A stretch of 64,000 bases of DNA from Pseudomonas mohnii (GTDB lineage: Bacteria > Pseudomonadota > Gammaproteobacteria > Pseudomonadales > Pseudomonadaceae). This document shows, in pieces, positions 25,842 through 36,728 of the stretch (the stretch's first letter is position 1; each line of letters begins with the position of its first letter). The DNA lies in assembly GCF_900105115.1 (NCBI RefSeq), contig NZ_FNRV01000001.1, forward strand, positions 2,589,501 through 2,653,500. The letters are read 5' to 3'. The notes below the pieces were generated by a model, which was not told the origin of the DNA, made no database searches, and worked only from the letters and a program-made list of their open reading frames with translations. The position numbers were made by a program, and so were the translations under genes.

Positions 25842-26909
25842 TCAGCCCTGATTCAGCAGTTGACGCAAATCGATCACCGCCGCATTGGCGCGGGAGATGT
25901 AGTTGGCCATGACCAGCGAGTGGTTGGCCAGCACACCGAAGCCGCTGCCATTGAGGATCATCGGGCTCCATACCGGCTCCTGCGAAGCTTCCAGTTCACG
26001 GATGATCTGGCGCACGCTGACCGTGGCGTTCTTCTTCGCCAGCACATCGGCGAAATCGACCTCGATAGCGCGCAGCAAGTGCGACAGGGCCCAGGCCTGA
26101 CCACGGGCTTCATAGAATACGTTGTCGATCTGCATCCACGGGGTTTCGACGATTTCTTCGTCAACCTGCGGCGCCACACCCGGCGCCACGACTTCGGTTT
26201 TCAACGCCGTGTTGAGCTTGACTCGGCCGACGCTGGCCGACAGGCGTTGCGACAGCGACCCCAGGCGAGTCCCGACGTCACCCAGCCAGTTGTTCAGGTT
26301 GTCGGCACGGGCATAGAACAGGGCCGTCTTCTGGCTCGGATCAGACAGGCGCGCCTGATAGCGACTCAGGGAATTGATGCCTTCCTGATACTCGGACTCA
26401 CTGGACGGCAACACCCAGCTCTTATTGTCGAAGTTGAAACGCGGCTCGGCCTTGGCCAGATCGGCGTCTTCAGTGGACTGCGATTGCGAACGGGCGAAGT
26501 CCTTGCGCATTGCACGACTCAGATCACGCACCTGGACCAGCACGCCATATTCCCAGCTCGGCATGTTGTCCATCCACAGGCCCGGCGGGAAACGGTCGTT
26601 GGAAATGTAGCCGCCCGGTTTGTTCAGCAATGTACCGGCGACGGTCTTGAGGGTTTCGACCGTGGTATAGCCGACCACCATCTGCTTGCCTTCTTTCTCG
26701 GCCGCCATTTGGGCATTCTGCTGCACCGGAAACAGCGATGGCTCCTGGCTCCAGTACCAGCCCAGAATGCTCGTTACCACCAGGTAGATCACTACCAGTG
26801 TGAGCAGCGCCCGACTGAACAACAGGCCGCCCAGATAACTGCGGGTAGCCGACTTCGGTTCAGCGGCACGTTCAGGCGCGCTACCGGCGCGGTTCTTCCA
26901 GTCCAGCAT
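25842..26909 (-). CDS. DUF2333 membrane-anchored protein
   Basis: 355-residue protein with one N-terminal membrane helix (LLFSRALLTLVVIYLVVTSILGWYW, about residues 29-53) and a large predicted-periplasmic domain. DUF2333 hallmarks include GKQMVVGYTTVETLKTVAGTLLNKPGGYISND and NSLIVMANY-like LANHSLVMANYISRANAA at the C-terminus. The function is unknown. AAAGGA precedes the ATG. It is the PA4842 homologue, divergent from gcbA. Confidence 0.85.
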   Translation of the reverse strand: MLDWKNRAGSAPERAAEPKSATRSYLGGLLFSRALLTLVVIYLVVTSILGWYWSQEPSLFPVQQNAQMAAEKEGKQMVVGYTTVETLKTVAGTLLNKPGGYISNDRFPPGLWMDNMPSWEYGVLVQVRDLSRAMRKDFARSQSQSTEDADLAKAEPRFNFDNKSWVLPSSESEYQEGINSLSRYQARLSDPSQKTALFYARADNLNNWLGDVGTRLGSLSQRLSASVGRVKLNTALKTEVVAPGVAPQVDEEIVETPWMQIDNVFYEARGQAWALSHLLRAIEVDFADVLAKKNATVSVRQIIRELEASQEPVWSPMILNGSGFGVLANHSLVMANYISRANAAVIDLRQLLNQG

Positions 26910-27461
26910 GGCGATATCCTTTCAATCACTTGGGTTCATCGGTTCGACCACAACCATACAACAACGTGCCTTGGCCCGGCACCCGCCGTTGGGTTTATCC
27001 CGAAAAATACCGCCTGAAACGGCGGCAAACCCTTGCTCATGAACTCAAGCGCCCCGCCACTCACTACAGGTCGATGACAGCCATTGAAATTTGCCGCACC
27101 TTGGCCGTCACAAAGACTCAAGCCGTCCACCGGAGTTTTGCGGATGTCGTATAGGGGAATCCCTGAACCCTATCAGGCAAAAAGCCCTTCCGGGTCAGGT
27201 CGGCGAAAAATCAGAAAAAACCCGACAGAAGCGGCCCGGCGCCCAGCCGGAAATAGCTGAACGACAGACAAGTAAAATCCTGAAAGCGCCTGTTCACCGG
27301 GCCTCCGCAGGAACCAAGAGTCTCTTAAGGACCAATCGGTCGTAAACTGAATGAGTTCGCCTTGCAGATTATTGACGTACAACACTCATGCAATCGAAAA
27401 GAGGTGCTAGCATAGAGCCACCAGTCGACCCTCAGCGTGCACCCTAACTAGTAGTCAGGAT
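26910..27461. other. Gene-free region between DUF2333 and gcbA
   Basis: 552 bp between divergent genes. I see no convincing coding region: the short open frames here have weak codon use and no ribosome sites. A small hairpin CCGCC / GGCGG lies at 27010-27025. The stretch should hold both promoters and the gcbA leader, but no -35/-10 pair stands out. Confidence 0.5.
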
Positions 27462-29132
27462 ATGACCGAGCCAGAAGACCCCAGCCGCGAGCGCCTCAAG
27501 CATCACTTTGCCCAGCGGGTAATTCATCAAGCACGTCAGATTCTTGAGATATGGCAGCGCCTGCAGCGCAGCGAGTGGTCGACCAATGACCTGTCGGAAC
27601 TGAGCGAGGCCAATCTGCGCCTGCTGCGTTTCGCCGAACGTTTCGAGCAACCGGAACACACGCAACTGGCACGCCATATCAGCCAGTCGCTGGAAGCTGT
27701 CGACGCCAATCGCGGACGACTGAGCAGCGGCCTGATCACCGACCTCAATCGCTTGATGCAGCGCCTGTCGCGTACCGGCCTGCGTCATGGCGATCAGCTC
27801 GACCAAACCTTTCTGCCACCCCTGCGCAAGCCGATCTACGTGATGCTGCAGGATCATGACCGTGGCGAACGTCTGGCCAAACAGCTTGAGTTCTTTGGCC
27901 TCAGCGCCCAGTCCCTGGACAGCGTGGCGGCGTTTCGCGCCTCGATGGTCGAGCGCTTGCCAGCGGCGATCGTCATGGACGTGGATTTCAGCGGCCCCGG
28001 CATCGGCCTGAAACTGGCCGCCGAAGCCCAGGAAGGCCTCGATCATCGTTTGCCGCTGTTGTTCTTCAGCCTGCACGAAACCGACACCCCGACTCGCCTC
28101 GCCGCGGTGCGAGCCGGCGGCCAGGAGTTTCTCACCGGCACCCTCGAAGCCTCGAGCCTGCTCGAGAAAATCGAAGTCCTGACCTGCGTCGCCCAGTACG
28201 AGCCTTATAAAGTGCTGATCATCGACGATTCCCGCGCCCAGGCGCTGCACACCGAACGCCTCCTTAATAGCGCAGGGATCGTCACCCGGACCTTGATCGA
28301 GCCGATCCAGGCCATGGCCGAGCTGGCTGACTTTCAACCGGACCTGATCATCCTCGACATGTACATGCCGGCGTGCACCGGTACGGAACTGGCCAAGGTG
28401 ATTCGCCACAACGACCGTTACGTCAGCGTGCCGATCATTTACCTGTCGGCCGAAGACGATCTGGACAAGCAACTCGACGCCATGAGCGAAGGCGGCGACG
28501 ACTTCCTGACCAAGCCGATCAAGCCCCGGCACCTGATCACCACCGTGCGCAACCGCGCGGCACGGGCACGCAACCTCAAGGCTCGGATGGTCCGCGACAG
28601 CCTCACCGGGTTGTACAACCACACCCACATTCTGCAATTGCTCGAAGACTGCTCGTTCCGCGCCCGCCGCGAGAACAAGCCGCTGAGCTTTGCGATGCTC
28701 GACATCGACCACTTCAAACGGGTCAATGACAGCCACGGCCACCCCATGGGCGACCGCGTGATCAAGAGCCTGGCCCTGTTTCTCAAACAACGACTGCGCA
28801 AGACCGACTTTATCGGCCGTTACGGCGGCGAAGAGTTCGCCATCGTCATGCCCGACACTGACCTTGATGCGGCCTACCGGGTCCTCGATGAAATACGTCA
28901 GCGGTTTGCCGAAATTCATTACCCCGCTCAACCCCATGATCTTTGGTGCACCTTCAGTGCCGGGGTGGTCGAGTTGTGCGAAGACTCGGACAGCCTGTTG
29001 ATGGCCAGCCAGGCGGACGAGGCGCTCTATCGGGCCAAAGACGCCGGACGCAATCGCGTACAGGCGGCCAGGACGCCAAAGCAAAGTGCCACCTTTTCAT
29101 CGCAAATCACTCCATCAGTCATAACCCTGTAA
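27462..29132 (+). CDS. gcbA: Diguanylate cyclase GcbA (REC-REC-GGDEF)
   Basis: 556-residue soluble diguanylate cyclase that makes c-di-GMP. N-terminal helical region (about 1-120), a first receiver (about 125-240; IYVMLQDHDRG, Asp in AIVMDVDF, but no KP motif, so degenerate), a second canonical receiver (about 250-370; VLIIDDSRAQ, LIILDMYMPACTG, FLTKPIKP) and a GGDEF domain with active-site GGEEF at 455-459 and the inhibitory RxxD (RKTD, 446-449). Domain layout and position (PA4843, between DUF2333 and ctpL) match GcbA, which promotes attachment and biofilm in P. fluorescens. Confidence 0.93.
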   Translation: MTEPEDPSRERLKHHFAQRVIHQARQILEIWQRLQRSEWSTNDLSELSEANLRLLRFAERFEQPEHTQLARHISQSLEAVDANRGRLSSGLITDLNRLMQRLSRTGLRHGDQLDQTFLPPLRKPIYVMLQDHDRGERLAKQLEFFGLSAQSLDSVAAFRASMVERLPAAIVMDVDFSGPGIGLKLAAEAQEGLDHRLPLLFFSLHETDTPTRLAAVRAGGQEFLTGTLEASSLLEKIEVLTCVAQYEPYKVLIIDDSRAQALHTERLLNSAGIVTRTLIEPIQAMAELADFQPDLIILDMYMPACTGTELAKVIRHNDRYVSVPIIYLSAEDDLDKQLDAMSEGGDDFLTKPIKPRHLITTVRNRAARARNLKARMVRDSLTGLYNHTHILQLLEDCSFRARRENKPLSFAMLDIDHFKRVNDSHGHPMGDRVIKSLALFLKQRLRKTDFIGRYGGEEFAIVMPDTDLDAAYRVLDEIRQRFAEIHYPAQPHDLWCTFSAGVVELCEDSDSLLMASQADEALYRAKDAGRNRVQAARTPKQSATFSSQITPSVITL

Positions 29133-29182
29133 CAGAAACGCAATAAATTCAGGCGCTTATCATTCTGCCGTTGGTAGACACG

Positions 29183-31129
29183 ATGCGTCTGAAGCTGCTG
29201 ACCAATCTCAATACCCTTCTTTTAGTCGCCGTCTGCGTAGCCCTTGGCGCGACACTCTGGTGGTCGCAAAAGGCCCTCGAGCGCCCCTATCTGTTGATGG
29301 AGCGATACCTCGGCCTGTCCCAGCGGTTTCAAAATGAAGTCGCGCGCAACGTCGAAGACTATCTCGCCAGCGGCGATGCCCTGCGCTTGAGCAGCGCCAG
29401 CCAGGCGATCGATGGTTTACAGAACGAACTCGGCGAATTGCCGCCGGCCTTGGCCGAAACCTTGCGCCCCAGCCTGTCGACCCTGGACGAGTTCAGCAAA
29501 ACCGACCTGCTCGCCGCCGGCAAACTCGCGGGAGACCCGCAAGCCCTGTTGCTGCAAGCCGAACGGGAACTCGGCGCCAGCCTTGACCAACTCAGCCAGT
29601 ACGCCAGTGGCAACGCGGCTTACCTGACACCATTGCTCGCCGCCGCCCAGCACCTGGGCAAACTTTCCCTGGCCCGCGACAAACTGGTCAGCAGCGGCCG
29701 CAGCGAACTGGCTGCCGATGTCGAGCGCGAAGTCGCCAACATCCGTGCCCAGGCTGAGCAGCTGGATGCCCTGCCACTGCTGGGCGTGGCCGTCAGCGCT
29801 GAATCGAATACGGATGATTTCGCCGCCATGATGGGGCTGGAAAACACTGAAAAAGCCGTTGCGGAAGATGCCGGCGTCGGCCTCAAGCGTGAACTGAACA
29901 GCCTCCTCACCCGCTACCCGGCGGAACTGGCGCGTACCCGCGAGCAGATCCAGAAACGCGCCGACCTCAGTGCCGCGACCCACCTGAAAATCACCGCCGT
30001 ACAGCAAGCGATCGCCGGTCTTGAGCCCGTGGTACGCGCCCAACACGGACAGATCCAGAGCGAAGTGCGATTGATGCAAGGCGTGATGATCGGTCTGATT
30101 TTGCTGATCGCCCTGCTCATCGACACCCTGCAACGCAAGCTGGCCCGAACCTTGACCAACCTCGCTCCGGCCCTGTCCACCTGGGCCGAAGGCGATTTCA
30201 GTCGCGACATTCAATTGGGCAAAACCAACCGCGAACTGCAAGACATCGAAGCCTCGCTCAATCGCCTGCGCGCCTATCTGGTGGATCTGGTGGGCACCAT
30301 CCGCCTCAACGCCGAGCAGGTCGCGGGCAGCAGCCGAACCCTGGCAGAGTTGAGCAATGACCTGCACAGCGGCGCCGAACATCAGGCCGGTGACACGGCC
30401 ATGATCCGTGATTCGCTCAGCGAACTGGAGGCGACCATTCAACAAGTGGCCGGCGATGCCAGTCAGGCTGCCGATGCCAGCCGCCACGCTGGCCAGGCCG
30501 TCGCGCACGGGCAGCAAGTCATCGGCCTGAGCCTCACCGGCCTGCATGCGCTGGTGGGTGAAGTGCAGGGCAATGCGCAGATGATCGAACACCTGGCCGA
30601 GGAATCGGCCACCATCGGCGGTGTGCTGACCGTGATCCGCTCGATTGCCGACCAGACCAACCTGTTGGCCCTGAACGCGGCCATCGAAGCGGCTCGCGCC
30701 GGGGAAATGGGGCGCGGCTTTGCCGTGGTGGCCGAAGAAGTGCGCTCTCTGGCACAACGCACCGCCGGCGCCACGGGAGAAATCCAGACCCTGATCGCCG
30801 GCCTGCAAACTGCCGCGCGGCAATCGGTCGAAGGCATGCGCGCCCAGGTCGAACACGCCGAAGCCACCGCCAATCAGGCCCAGGCGGCCGACGGTGCGCT
30901 GGATAAAATCGTCGGAGCGATCCAGACCATTTCCGAGACAGCCGTGCGCATTGCCGATGTCACCGCCCAGCAGAGTGGCGCTGTCAGCGAGATCCGCGAT
31001 CACAGCGAGCGGATTCACCAACTGGGTGGGGATAACTTGCTGCGCATTGGCGAAGGGCGAGAGCAAGGGGAGAACCTGCTGGTGTTGGGCGGGCAACTGC
31101 ATACGGCCGTTCAGGCGTTCCGCGTCTGA
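29183..31129 (+). CDS. ctpL: Methyl-accepting chemotaxis protein CtpL
   Basis: 648-residue chemoreceptor. N-terminal membrane helix ([23 protein letters not shown]), a long helical periplasmic sensor (about 35-295), a second helix ([20 protein letters not shown]), HAMP (about 320-370) and the cytoplasmic signalling domain with hairpin tip [38 protein letters not shown]4844 (CtpL) senses inorganic phosphate and chlorinated ethenes in P. aeruginosa; the ligand here is inferred from synteny. I chose ATG 29183; a TTG at 29171 is also in frame. It follows gcbA after 50 bp. Confidence 0.88.
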   Translation: MRLKLLTNLNTLLLVAVCVALGATLWWSQKALERPYLLMERYLGLSQRFQNEVARNVEDYLASGDALRLSSASQAIDGLQNELGELPPALAETLRPSLSTLDEFSKTDLLAAGKLAGDPQALLLQAERELGASLDQLSQYASGNAAYLTPLLAAAQHLGKLSLARDKLVSSGRSELAADVEREVANIRAQAEQLDALPLLGVAVSAESNTDDFAAMMGLENTEKAVAEDAGVGLKRELNSLLTRYPAELARTREQIQKRADLSAATHLKITAVQQAIAGLEPVVRAQHGQIQSEVRLMQGVMIGLILLIALLIDTLQRKLARTLTNLAPALSTWAEGDFSRDIQLGKTNRELQDIEASLNRLRAYLVDLVGTIRLNAEQVAGSSRTLAELSNDLHSGAEHQAGDTAMIRDSLSELEATIQQVAGDASQAADASRHAGQAVAHGQQVIGLSLTGLHALVGEVQGNAQMIEHLAEESATIGGVLTVIRSIADQTNLLALNAAIEAARAGEMGRGFAVVAEEVRSLAQRTAGATGEIQTLIAGLQTAARQSVEGMRAQVEHAEATANQAQAADGALDKIVGAIQTISETAVRIADVTAQQSGAVSEIRDHSERIHQLGGDNLLRIGEGREQGENLLVLGGQLHTAVQAFRV

Positions 31130-31138
31130 CAGATTGCC

Positions 31139-31229
31139 ATCGCGAGCTGGCTCGCTCCCACTGGATTCTTGGCAGTACACAATGTTTGTGCTCACTGAAG
31201 ATCACTGTGGGAGCGGGCTTGCCCGCGAT
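31139..31229. repeat. REP pair (inverted)
   Basis: Two oppositely oriented REP elements, ATCGCGAGCTGGCTCGCTCC (31139-31158, continuing CAC) and CTGTGGGAGCGGGCTTGCCC (31205-31224, continuing GCGAT), separated by about 43 bp. They sit between ctpL and dsbD. Confidence 0.85.
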
Positions 31230-31318
31230 GGCGTCAGTTCACTCACCACACATCCGTGGCTCTGCACACCGAACGACTGTCCGCTATCATGCCCCCAATT
31301 CCGATACGCGAGATTGTC

Positions 31319-33061
31319 ATGCGCCGTTTGCTCTGCCTGCTGCTTTTAGTGCTCGCCCTGCCGGCCACCGCCACCGGGTTGCTGGAGAGTCGGCCCAGTT
31401 CGACGCTGGGTTCGATCAACAACAGCGCCGATTTCCTGCCGGTGCGCGAAGCCTTCCAGCTCAGCCTGGTGGAAAGCACGCCGCAATCGATCAAGTTGCG
31501 CTTCGTGGCCACCGAAGGTTATTACCTCTACCGCCACCGCTTTCAGTTTCGCGCCGATCCAGCCGATGTCGTCCTCGGCACTGCACGACTGCCGGACGGG
31601 CAAAAGAAGCATGACGAGTACTTTGGCGACGTCGAGGTCTACCACGGCATTCTCGACGTGGAACTGCCGCGCACTGATCAACGCGCCTTTACCCTGGCCG
31701 TGACCTATCAGGGCTGTGCCGATAAAGGCCTGTGCTACCCACCCGAGACCGAACGCCTGAACATCAACGGCGACGGCGCAACGACAGCCCGTGACTGGGG
31801 CTGGCGTGAACTGGCGCTGTTCTTTCTCGCGGGCCTGGGCCTGACCTTTACTCCCTGCGTACTGCCCATGCTGCCGATTCTTTCCGGCGTAGTGTTGCGC
31901 GGTCAGGTCGGTGGCTGGCGCGGGTTCAATCTGTCGTTGGCGTATGTACTGCCGATGGCCACCTGCTTCGCCCTCCTCGGTGCCTTGATGGGATTGTTTG
32001 GCGCGCAGCTCAACTTGCAGGCACGCCTGCAATCAGCCTGGGTGCTGGTGCCGTTCGCGATGTTTTTTGCCGTGTTCGCCCTGGCGATGTTCGGCGTGTT
32101 CGAACTCAAGTTGCCACACGCGATCAGCAGCCGACTCGATCGCATCGCCGGACGCACCGAAGGCGGTTCGTTGTGGGGCGCCGCCGTGCTGGGCGTGGTC
32201 TCGAGCCTGCTGGTTTCACCTTGCGTCTCGGCACCTCTGGCCGGCGCGCTGCTATACATCAGTGCCAGCGGCGATGCCTTGGGCGGGGGCCTGAAACTGT
32301 TCATGCTCGGCCTCGGCATGGGTGCACCGTTGCTGCTCGTGGCCACGGGGGGAGCCGCCTGGTTGCCGAAGAGCGGGCCGTGGCTGGTCTACGTGAAAAA
32401 CGCGATTGGCGTATTACTGCTCGGGCTGGCGATCGGCCTGTTCAGCCGCGTCATGCCCGGGCAGGTCACCTTGCTGTTGATCGGCTTGCTGGCCGGTGGT
32501 GTCGGCCTGTTCATGGGCGCGCTGGAGTTCGTCTACAAACCGCCTCGAAAACGCCTGGGTCAATTGCTCGGGTTGTTTCTGCTGTTTTATGCGCTGGCCT
32601 GCTGGTATGGCGCGTTCAGCGGACAGACCGATCCGTTCAACCCGATCGGTCAGACGCGCACGGTTGCCGGCAACCCGCCAGCGCCCAACAGCAATGCATG
32701 GCAGACCGTCAGCACCCCGGCCGACCTCGACCGCGCACTGGCCGAAGCCCGCGCGTCGGGCACTCCGCTGCTGCTCGACTGGTACGCCGACTGGTGCATC
32801 AGTTGCAAAGTCATCGAACACGAAGTGCTCAACGACTCCACGGTTGTTGAACGGCTCAAGGGCTACCGGCTGATTCGCTTCGACATCACCGCCAGCAATG
32901 CCGAGCAACGCGCCCTGCTCGACCGCTACAAACTGTTCGGGCCTCCGGCACTGATGTTTTTCGGCAAGGACGGCATCGAACGTGCGCAAGTACGGGTGAT
33001 CGGCGAGATCAATGCGCCGGACTTCGCCGAACGTGTTGCCAGGGCGAATGACCAGATTTAA
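31319..33061 (+). CDS. dsbD: Thiol:disulfide interchange protein DsbD
   Basis: 580-residue inner-membrane reductant conveyor. Signal peptide (MRRLLCLLLLVLALPATATG), N-terminal periplasmic domain with Cys pair in QGCADKGLCYPPE, a membrane domain of eight helices whose redox cysteines lie in TFTPCVLPMLPIL and LVSPCVSAPLAG, and a C-terminal thioredoxin-like domain with WYADWCISCKVIE. It transfers electrons from thioredoxin to periplasmic DsbC and cytochrome-maturation thiols. ATG 31319 restores the signal peptide; the longer frame from 31256 has no support. It corresponds to PA4845 (dipZ). Confidence 0.94.
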   Translation: MRRLLCLLLLVLALPATATGLLESRPSSTLGSINNSADFLPVREAFQLSLVESTPQSIKLRFVATEGYYLYRHRFQFRADPADVVLGTARLPDGQKKHDEYFGDVEVYHGILDVELPRTDQRAFTLAVTYQGCADKGLCYPPETERLNINGDGATTARDWGWRELALFFLAGLGLTFTPCVLPMLPILSGVVLRGQVGGWRGFNLSLAYVLPMATCFALLGALMGLFGAQLNLQARLQSAWVLVPFAMFFAVFALAMFGVFELKLPHAISSRLDRIAGRTEGGSLWGAAVLGVVSSLLVSPCVSAPLAGALLYISASGDALGGGLKLFMLGLGMGAPLLLVATGGAAWLPKSGPWLVYVKNAIGVLLLGLAIGLFSRVMPGQVTLLLIGLLAGGVGLFMGALEFVYKPPRKRLGQLLGLFLLFYALACWYGAFSGQTDPFNPIGQTRTVAGNPPAPNSNAWQTVSTPADLDRALAEARASGTPLLLDWYADWCISCKVIEHEVLNDSTVVERLKGYRLIRFDITASNAEQRALLDRYKLFGPPALMFFGKDGIERAQVRVIGEINAPDFAERVARANDQI

Positions 33062-33193
33062 TCAAGCGGTCATATAACTCGCGCAAACATCGGGCATCGT
33101 GCTGGCTATTGCAGAGAACTGGACAGTCACAAAGGCTTTGCGGCATAGTCGCCGGGTTCTGACCATTGCACACGGATAACAAAGGAACAGCCG

Positions 33194-33646
33194 ATGGCGA
33201 CCCTACTGGTTCTGCACGGACCCAACCTGAACTTGCTTGGCACCCGTGAACCGGGCACCTACGGCGCCACGACACTGGCGCAGATCAACCAGGACCTGGA
33301 ACGCCGGGCCCGTGAAGCCGGCCACCATTTGCTGCACCTGCAAAGCAATGCCGAGTACGAATTGATCGACCGCATCCACGCCGCTCGCACTGAAGGCGTG
33401 GATTTCATTTTGATCAACCCAGCAGCTTTTACACATACAAGTGTCGCATTACGTGACGCGCTGCTGGCGGTGAGCATCCCATTCATCGAAGTGCATTTGT
33501 CTAACGTGCACAAACGTGAACCTTTCCGCCATCACTCTTACTTCTCCGACGTAGCGGTGGGAGTGATCTGCGGCCTTGGCGCCAGCGGTTATCGACTGGC
33601 CCTGGAGGCCGCCCTAGAGCAGCTTGAAAGACAGGCAACAGCTTGA
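33194..33646 (+). CDS. aroQ: 3-dehydroquinate dehydratase, type II
   Basis: 150-residue type II dehydroquinase of the shikimate pathway. Diagnostic sequence: [19 protein letters not shown] (catalytic Tyr nearby), [48 protein letters not shown] with the catalytic His and substrate-binding residues. The length is typical for the dodecameric enzyme. AAAGGAACAGCC precedes the ATG. It is 48 bp upstream of accB and probably cotranscribed, the common Pseudomonas arrangement. Confidence 0.97.
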   Translation: MATLLVLHGPNLNLLGTREPGTYGATTLAQINQDLERRAREAGHHLLHLQSNAEYELIDRIHAARTEGVDFILINPAAFTHTSVALRDALLAVSIPFIEVHLSNVHKREPFRHHSYFSDVAVGVICGLGASGYRLALEAALEQLERQATA

Positions 33647-33694
33647 ACAACAAGCGTTAAACGCCCCTGACCGACCCTTGGGAGTTGATGATTC

Positions 33695-34156
33695 ATGGAT
33701 ATCCGTAAAGTTAAGAAACTGATCGAATTGCTGGAAGAGTCCGGCATCGACGAGCTCGAGATCAAGGAAGGCGAAGAGTCCGTACGCATCAGCCGTCATA
33801 GCAAGACCCCGGCTCAGCAGTATTACGCACCGGCTCCGATGCATGCCCCAGCTGCCGCGCCTGTCGCTGCGGCTCCGGCTGCCGCTGCCGCCTCTGCTGC
33901 TCCGGCCGCACCAGCGCTGAACGGCACCGTTGCCCGTTCGCCGATGGTCGGCACGTTCTATCGCAAGTCTTCGCCAACCTCGCCGTCCTTCGTTGAAGTC
34001 GGCCAGACCGTGAAGAAAGGCGACACCCTGTGCATCGTTGAAGCCATGAAGATGATGAACCACATCGAAGCTGAAACCAGCGGTGTGATCGAATCCATCC
34101 TCGTCGAAGACGGCCAGCCGGTTGAGTACGACCAACCGCTGTTCACCATCGTTTGA
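33695..34156 (+). CDS. accB: Biotin carboxyl carrier protein of acetyl-CoA carboxylase
   Basis: 153-residue BCCP. N-terminal helical segment ([32 protein letters not shown]), an Ala/Pro-rich flexible linker (about 45-80) and the biotinyl domain with the attachment lysine in [15 protein letters not shown]. It carries carboxybiotin between AccC and AccAD in fatty-acid synthesis. GGGAG is about 9 nt before the ATG. accC follows after 17 bp. Confidence 0.97.
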   Translation: MDIRKVKKLIELLEESGIDELEIKEGEESVRISRHSKTPAQQYYAPAPMHAPAAAPVAAAPAAAAASAAPAAPALNGTVARSPMVGTFYRKSSPTSPSFVEVGQTVKKGDTLCIVEAMKMMNHIEAETSGVIESILVEDGQPVEYDQPLFTIV

Positions 34157-34173
34157 ACCGCGGAGAGCCTTTG

Positions 34174-35532
34174 ATGACTGCGAAGTTGGAAAAAGTTCTG
34201 ATCGCCAACCGCGGTGAGATCGCACTGCGGATTCTGCGCGCCTGCAAAGAGATGGGCATCAAGACCGTCGCCGTTTATTCCAAGGCTGACAAGGAACTGA
34301 TGCACCTGGGCCTAGCAGACGAGTCCGTCTGCATCGGTCCTGCATCGGCCGCCCAATCTTACCTGCACATCCCGGCGATCATCGCCGCGGCCGAAGTGAC
34401 CGGCGCCACCGCCATTCACCCAGGCTACGGTTTCCTCGCGGAAAACGCCGACTTCGCCGAACAGGTCGAGAAATCCGGCTTCGCCTTCATCGGTCCGAGA
34501 GCTGAAACCATCCGCCTGATGGGCGACAAGGTTTCGGCCAAGCACGCCATGATCGCCGCCGGTGTGCCTACCGTTCCGGGTTCCGACGGCCCGCTGCCGG
34601 AGGACGAAGAAACCGCCCTGCGCATCGGCCGTGAAGTCGGTTACCCGGTGATCATCAAAGCCGCTGGCGGCGGCGGTGGTCGCGGCATGCGCGTTGTGCA
34701 CAAGGAAGAAGACCTGATTTCCTCGGCGAAACTGACCCGCTCCGAAGCGGGCGCAGCGTTCGGCAACCCGATGGTCTATCTGGAAAAATTCCTGACTAAC
34801 CCGCGCCACGTGGAAGTCCAGGTACTTTCCGACGGACAGGGCAACGCCATCCATCTGGGCGACCGCGACTGCTCGCTGCAACGCCGTCACCAGAAAGTTC
34901 TCGAAGAAGCGCCGGCACCGGGCATCGACGAGAAGGCTCGCCAGGAAGTCTTCGCCCGCTGCGTCAAGGCGTGCATCGACATCGGTTACCGTGGCGCAGG
35001 CACTTTCGAGTTCCTGTACGAAAACGGTCGCTTCTACTTCATCGAGATGAACACTCGTGTCCAGGTAGAGCACCCGGTATCGGAAATGGTCACCGGCATC
35101 GACATCGTCAAGGAGATGCTGAGCATCGCCGCCGGCAACAAGCTGTCGTTCACCCAGGATGACGTGGTCATCCGCGGTCACGCGCTGGAATGCCGGATCA
35201 ACGCCGAAGACCCGAAAACCTTCATGCCGAGCCCTGGCACGGTCAAGCATTTCCACGCCCCGGGCGGCAACGGCGTTCGCGTCGATTCGCACCTGTACAG
35301 TGGTTATGCCGTTCCGCCGAACTACGATTCGTTGATCGGCAAGCTGATCACCTACGGTGCAACCCGCGACGAAGCCATGGCACGCATGCGCAATGCCCTG
35401 GACGAGATCGTGGTCGACGGGATCAAGACCAACATCCCGCTGCACCGCGACCTGACTCGCGATGAAGGCTTCTGCAAAGGGGGCGTGAACATTCACTACC
35501 TCGAGCACAAGCTGGCGGGCGAGAAGCACTAA
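34174..35532 (+). CDS. accC: Biotin carboxylase subunit of acetyl-CoA carboxylase
   Basis: 452-residue ATP-grasp biotin carboxylase. [30 protein letters not shown] opens the biotin-carboxylase N-domain, the ATP-grasp Gly-rich loop is [14 protein letters not shown], and the catalytic region is [25 protein letters not shown]. It carboxylates the biotin on AccB. ATG 34174 (GGAGAG upstream) starts at MTAKLEK; an in-frame ATG at 34153 overlaps the accB stop. A strong terminator follows at 35547. Confidence 0.97.
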   Translation: MTAKLEKVLIANRGEIALRILRACKEMGIKTVAVYSKADKELMHLGLADESVCIGPASAAQSYLHIPAIIAAAEVTGATAIHPGYGFLAENADFAEQVEKSGFAFIGPRAETIRLMGDKVSAKHAMIAAGVPTVPGSDGPLPEDEETALRIGREVGYPVIIKAAGGGGGRGMRVVHKEEDLISSAKLTRSEAGAAFGNPMVYLEKFLTNPRHVEVQVLSDGQGNAIHLGDRDCSLQRRHQKVLEEAPAPGIDEKARQEVFARCVKACIDIGYRGAGTFEFLYENGRFYFIEMNTRVQVEHPVSEMVTGIDIVKEMLSIAAGNKLSFTQDDVVIRGHALECRINAEDPKTFMPSPGTVKHFHAPGGNGVRVDSHLYSGYAVPPNYDSLIGKLITYGATRDEAMARMRNALDEIVVDGIKTNIPLHRDLTRDEGFCKGGVNIHYLEHKLAGEKH

Positions 35533-35546
35533 GCTTCGACCTCATC

Positions 35547-35578
35547 AACAAGGCCGCCTTCGGGCGGCCTTGTTGTTT
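35547..35578 (+). terminator. Terminator behind accC
   Basis: Stem AACAAGGCCGCC / GGCGGCCTTGTT (35547-35558 and 35563-35574, 12 bp) with a TTCG tetraloop, then GTTT. It begins 14 bp after the accC stop and closes the aroQ-accB-accC unit. Confidence 0.9.
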
Positions 35579-35611
35579 CCGGATATTTCATTTAACGAAT
35601 CACCACCGACC

Positions 35612-35704
35612 CTGTGGGAGCGGGCTTGCCCGCGATAGCGGTGTATCCGTCTACGATTGATATCGGATGTACCGGCCTCATCGCGAGCAAGCTCGTTCCC
35701 ACAG
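35612..35704. repeat. REP pair (inverted)
   Basis: CTGTGGGAGCGGGCTTGCCC (from 35612 to about 35636 with GCGAT) and the opposed ATCGCGAGCAAGCTCGTTCC (from 35680, ending CACAG at 35704), 43 bp apart. They lie in the 287-bp gap between accC and prmA, which otherwise holds only the terminator and the prmA promoter area. Confidence 0.85.
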
Positions 35705-35819
35705 GGTATGTGTTGATGCTCGGGCCAACCCACTCCCACAAACCCCCCGCGCTCGCGTAAACTTGCGCGCTTCTCGCAGCCCGCTAGGCTGCAATCAATA
35801 TTTTTCAAAGGTGCCCGCC

Positions 35820-36698
35820 ATGCCTTGGCTGCAAGTCCGTCTCGCCATCAGCCCAGAACAAGCCGAAACCTACGAAGACGCTTTCCTTGAAGTGGGCGCC
35901 GTGTCGGTGACCTTCATGGACGCCGAAGATCAGCCCATCTTCGAACCGGAACTCAATACCACACCACTTTGGTCGCACACCCACCTGCTGGCCCTGTTCG
36001 AAGGCGGCACCGAAGCTGCCAGCGTACTGGCCCACCTCGAGCTGCTGACCGGCAGCCCGTTGCCCGAGCATCACAGCGAAGTCATCGAAGACCAGGACTG
36101 GGAACGCAGCTGGATGGATAACTTCCAGCCGATGCGTTTTGGCCAGCGCCTGTGGATCGTGCCGAGCTGGCACGCCGCCCCCGAGCCTGAGGCGGTCAAC
36201 CTGTTGCTGGACCCGGGCCTGGCGTTCGGCACCGGCACCCACCCCACCACCGCGCTGTGCCTGGAATGGCTCGACGGCCAGGACTTGAAAGGTTGCAATG
36301 TGCTGGACTTCGGCTGTGGCTCGGGGATTCTGGCAATCGCCGCCCTCCTGCTGGGTGCGAAGGAAGCCGTGGGCACCGACATCGACGTTCAGGCGCTGGA
36401 AGCCTCCCGCGACAACGCCGGACGCAACAATATTGCCGAAGAGCTCTTCCCGCTGTATCTGCCGGAAGATTTGCCGCAGGTTCAGGCCGACGTGCTGGTC
36501 GCCAATATTCTCGCCGGCCCGCTGGTGTCGCTGGCACCGCAGCTGTCCGGACTGGTCAAGACGGGCGGTCGCCTGGCGCTGTCGGGCATCCTTGCCGAGC
36601 AAGGCGAAGAAGTGGCCGCCGCCTATGCCAAGGACTTCGACCTGGATCCGATCGCCAATCGCGATGGCTGGGTGCGCATCACCGGCCGTCGGCGCTAG
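35820..36698 (+). CDS. prmA: Ribosomal protein L11 methyltransferase
   Basis: 292-residue PrmA. N-terminal L11-recognition domain ([35 protein letters not shown]) and C-terminal SAM domain with [23 protein letters not shown], motif [31 protein letters not shown], and [11 protein letters not shown] (the NxxA-type motif). It trimethylates L11. ATG 35820 gives the standard N-terminus. In PAO1 order it follows accC (PA4849). 30 bp separate it from the DUF3426 gene. Confidence 0.96.
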   Translation: MPWLQVRLAISPEQAETYEDAFLEVGAVSVTFMDAEDQPIFEPELNTTPLWSHTHLLALFEGGTEAASVLAHLELLTGSPLPEHHSEVIEDQDWERSWMDNFQPMRFGQRLWIVPSWHAAPEPEAVNLLLDPGLAFGTGTHPTTALCLEWLDGQDLKGCNVLDFGCGSGILAIAALLLGAKEAVGTDIDVQALEASRDNAGRNNIAEELFPLYLPEDLPQVQADVLVANILAGPLVSLAPQLSGLVKTGGRLALSGILAEQGEEVAAAYAKDFDLDPIANRDGWVRITGRRR

Positions 36699-36728
36699 AA
36701 TGAGCCTCTGCATAATCCGGATCGCCGC

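Noticed and set aside
27091..27385. Short open frames in the DUF2333-gcbA gap (one on each strand)
   Set aside because: They overlap each other, lack ribosome sites and have compositions typical of antisense or non-coding frames.
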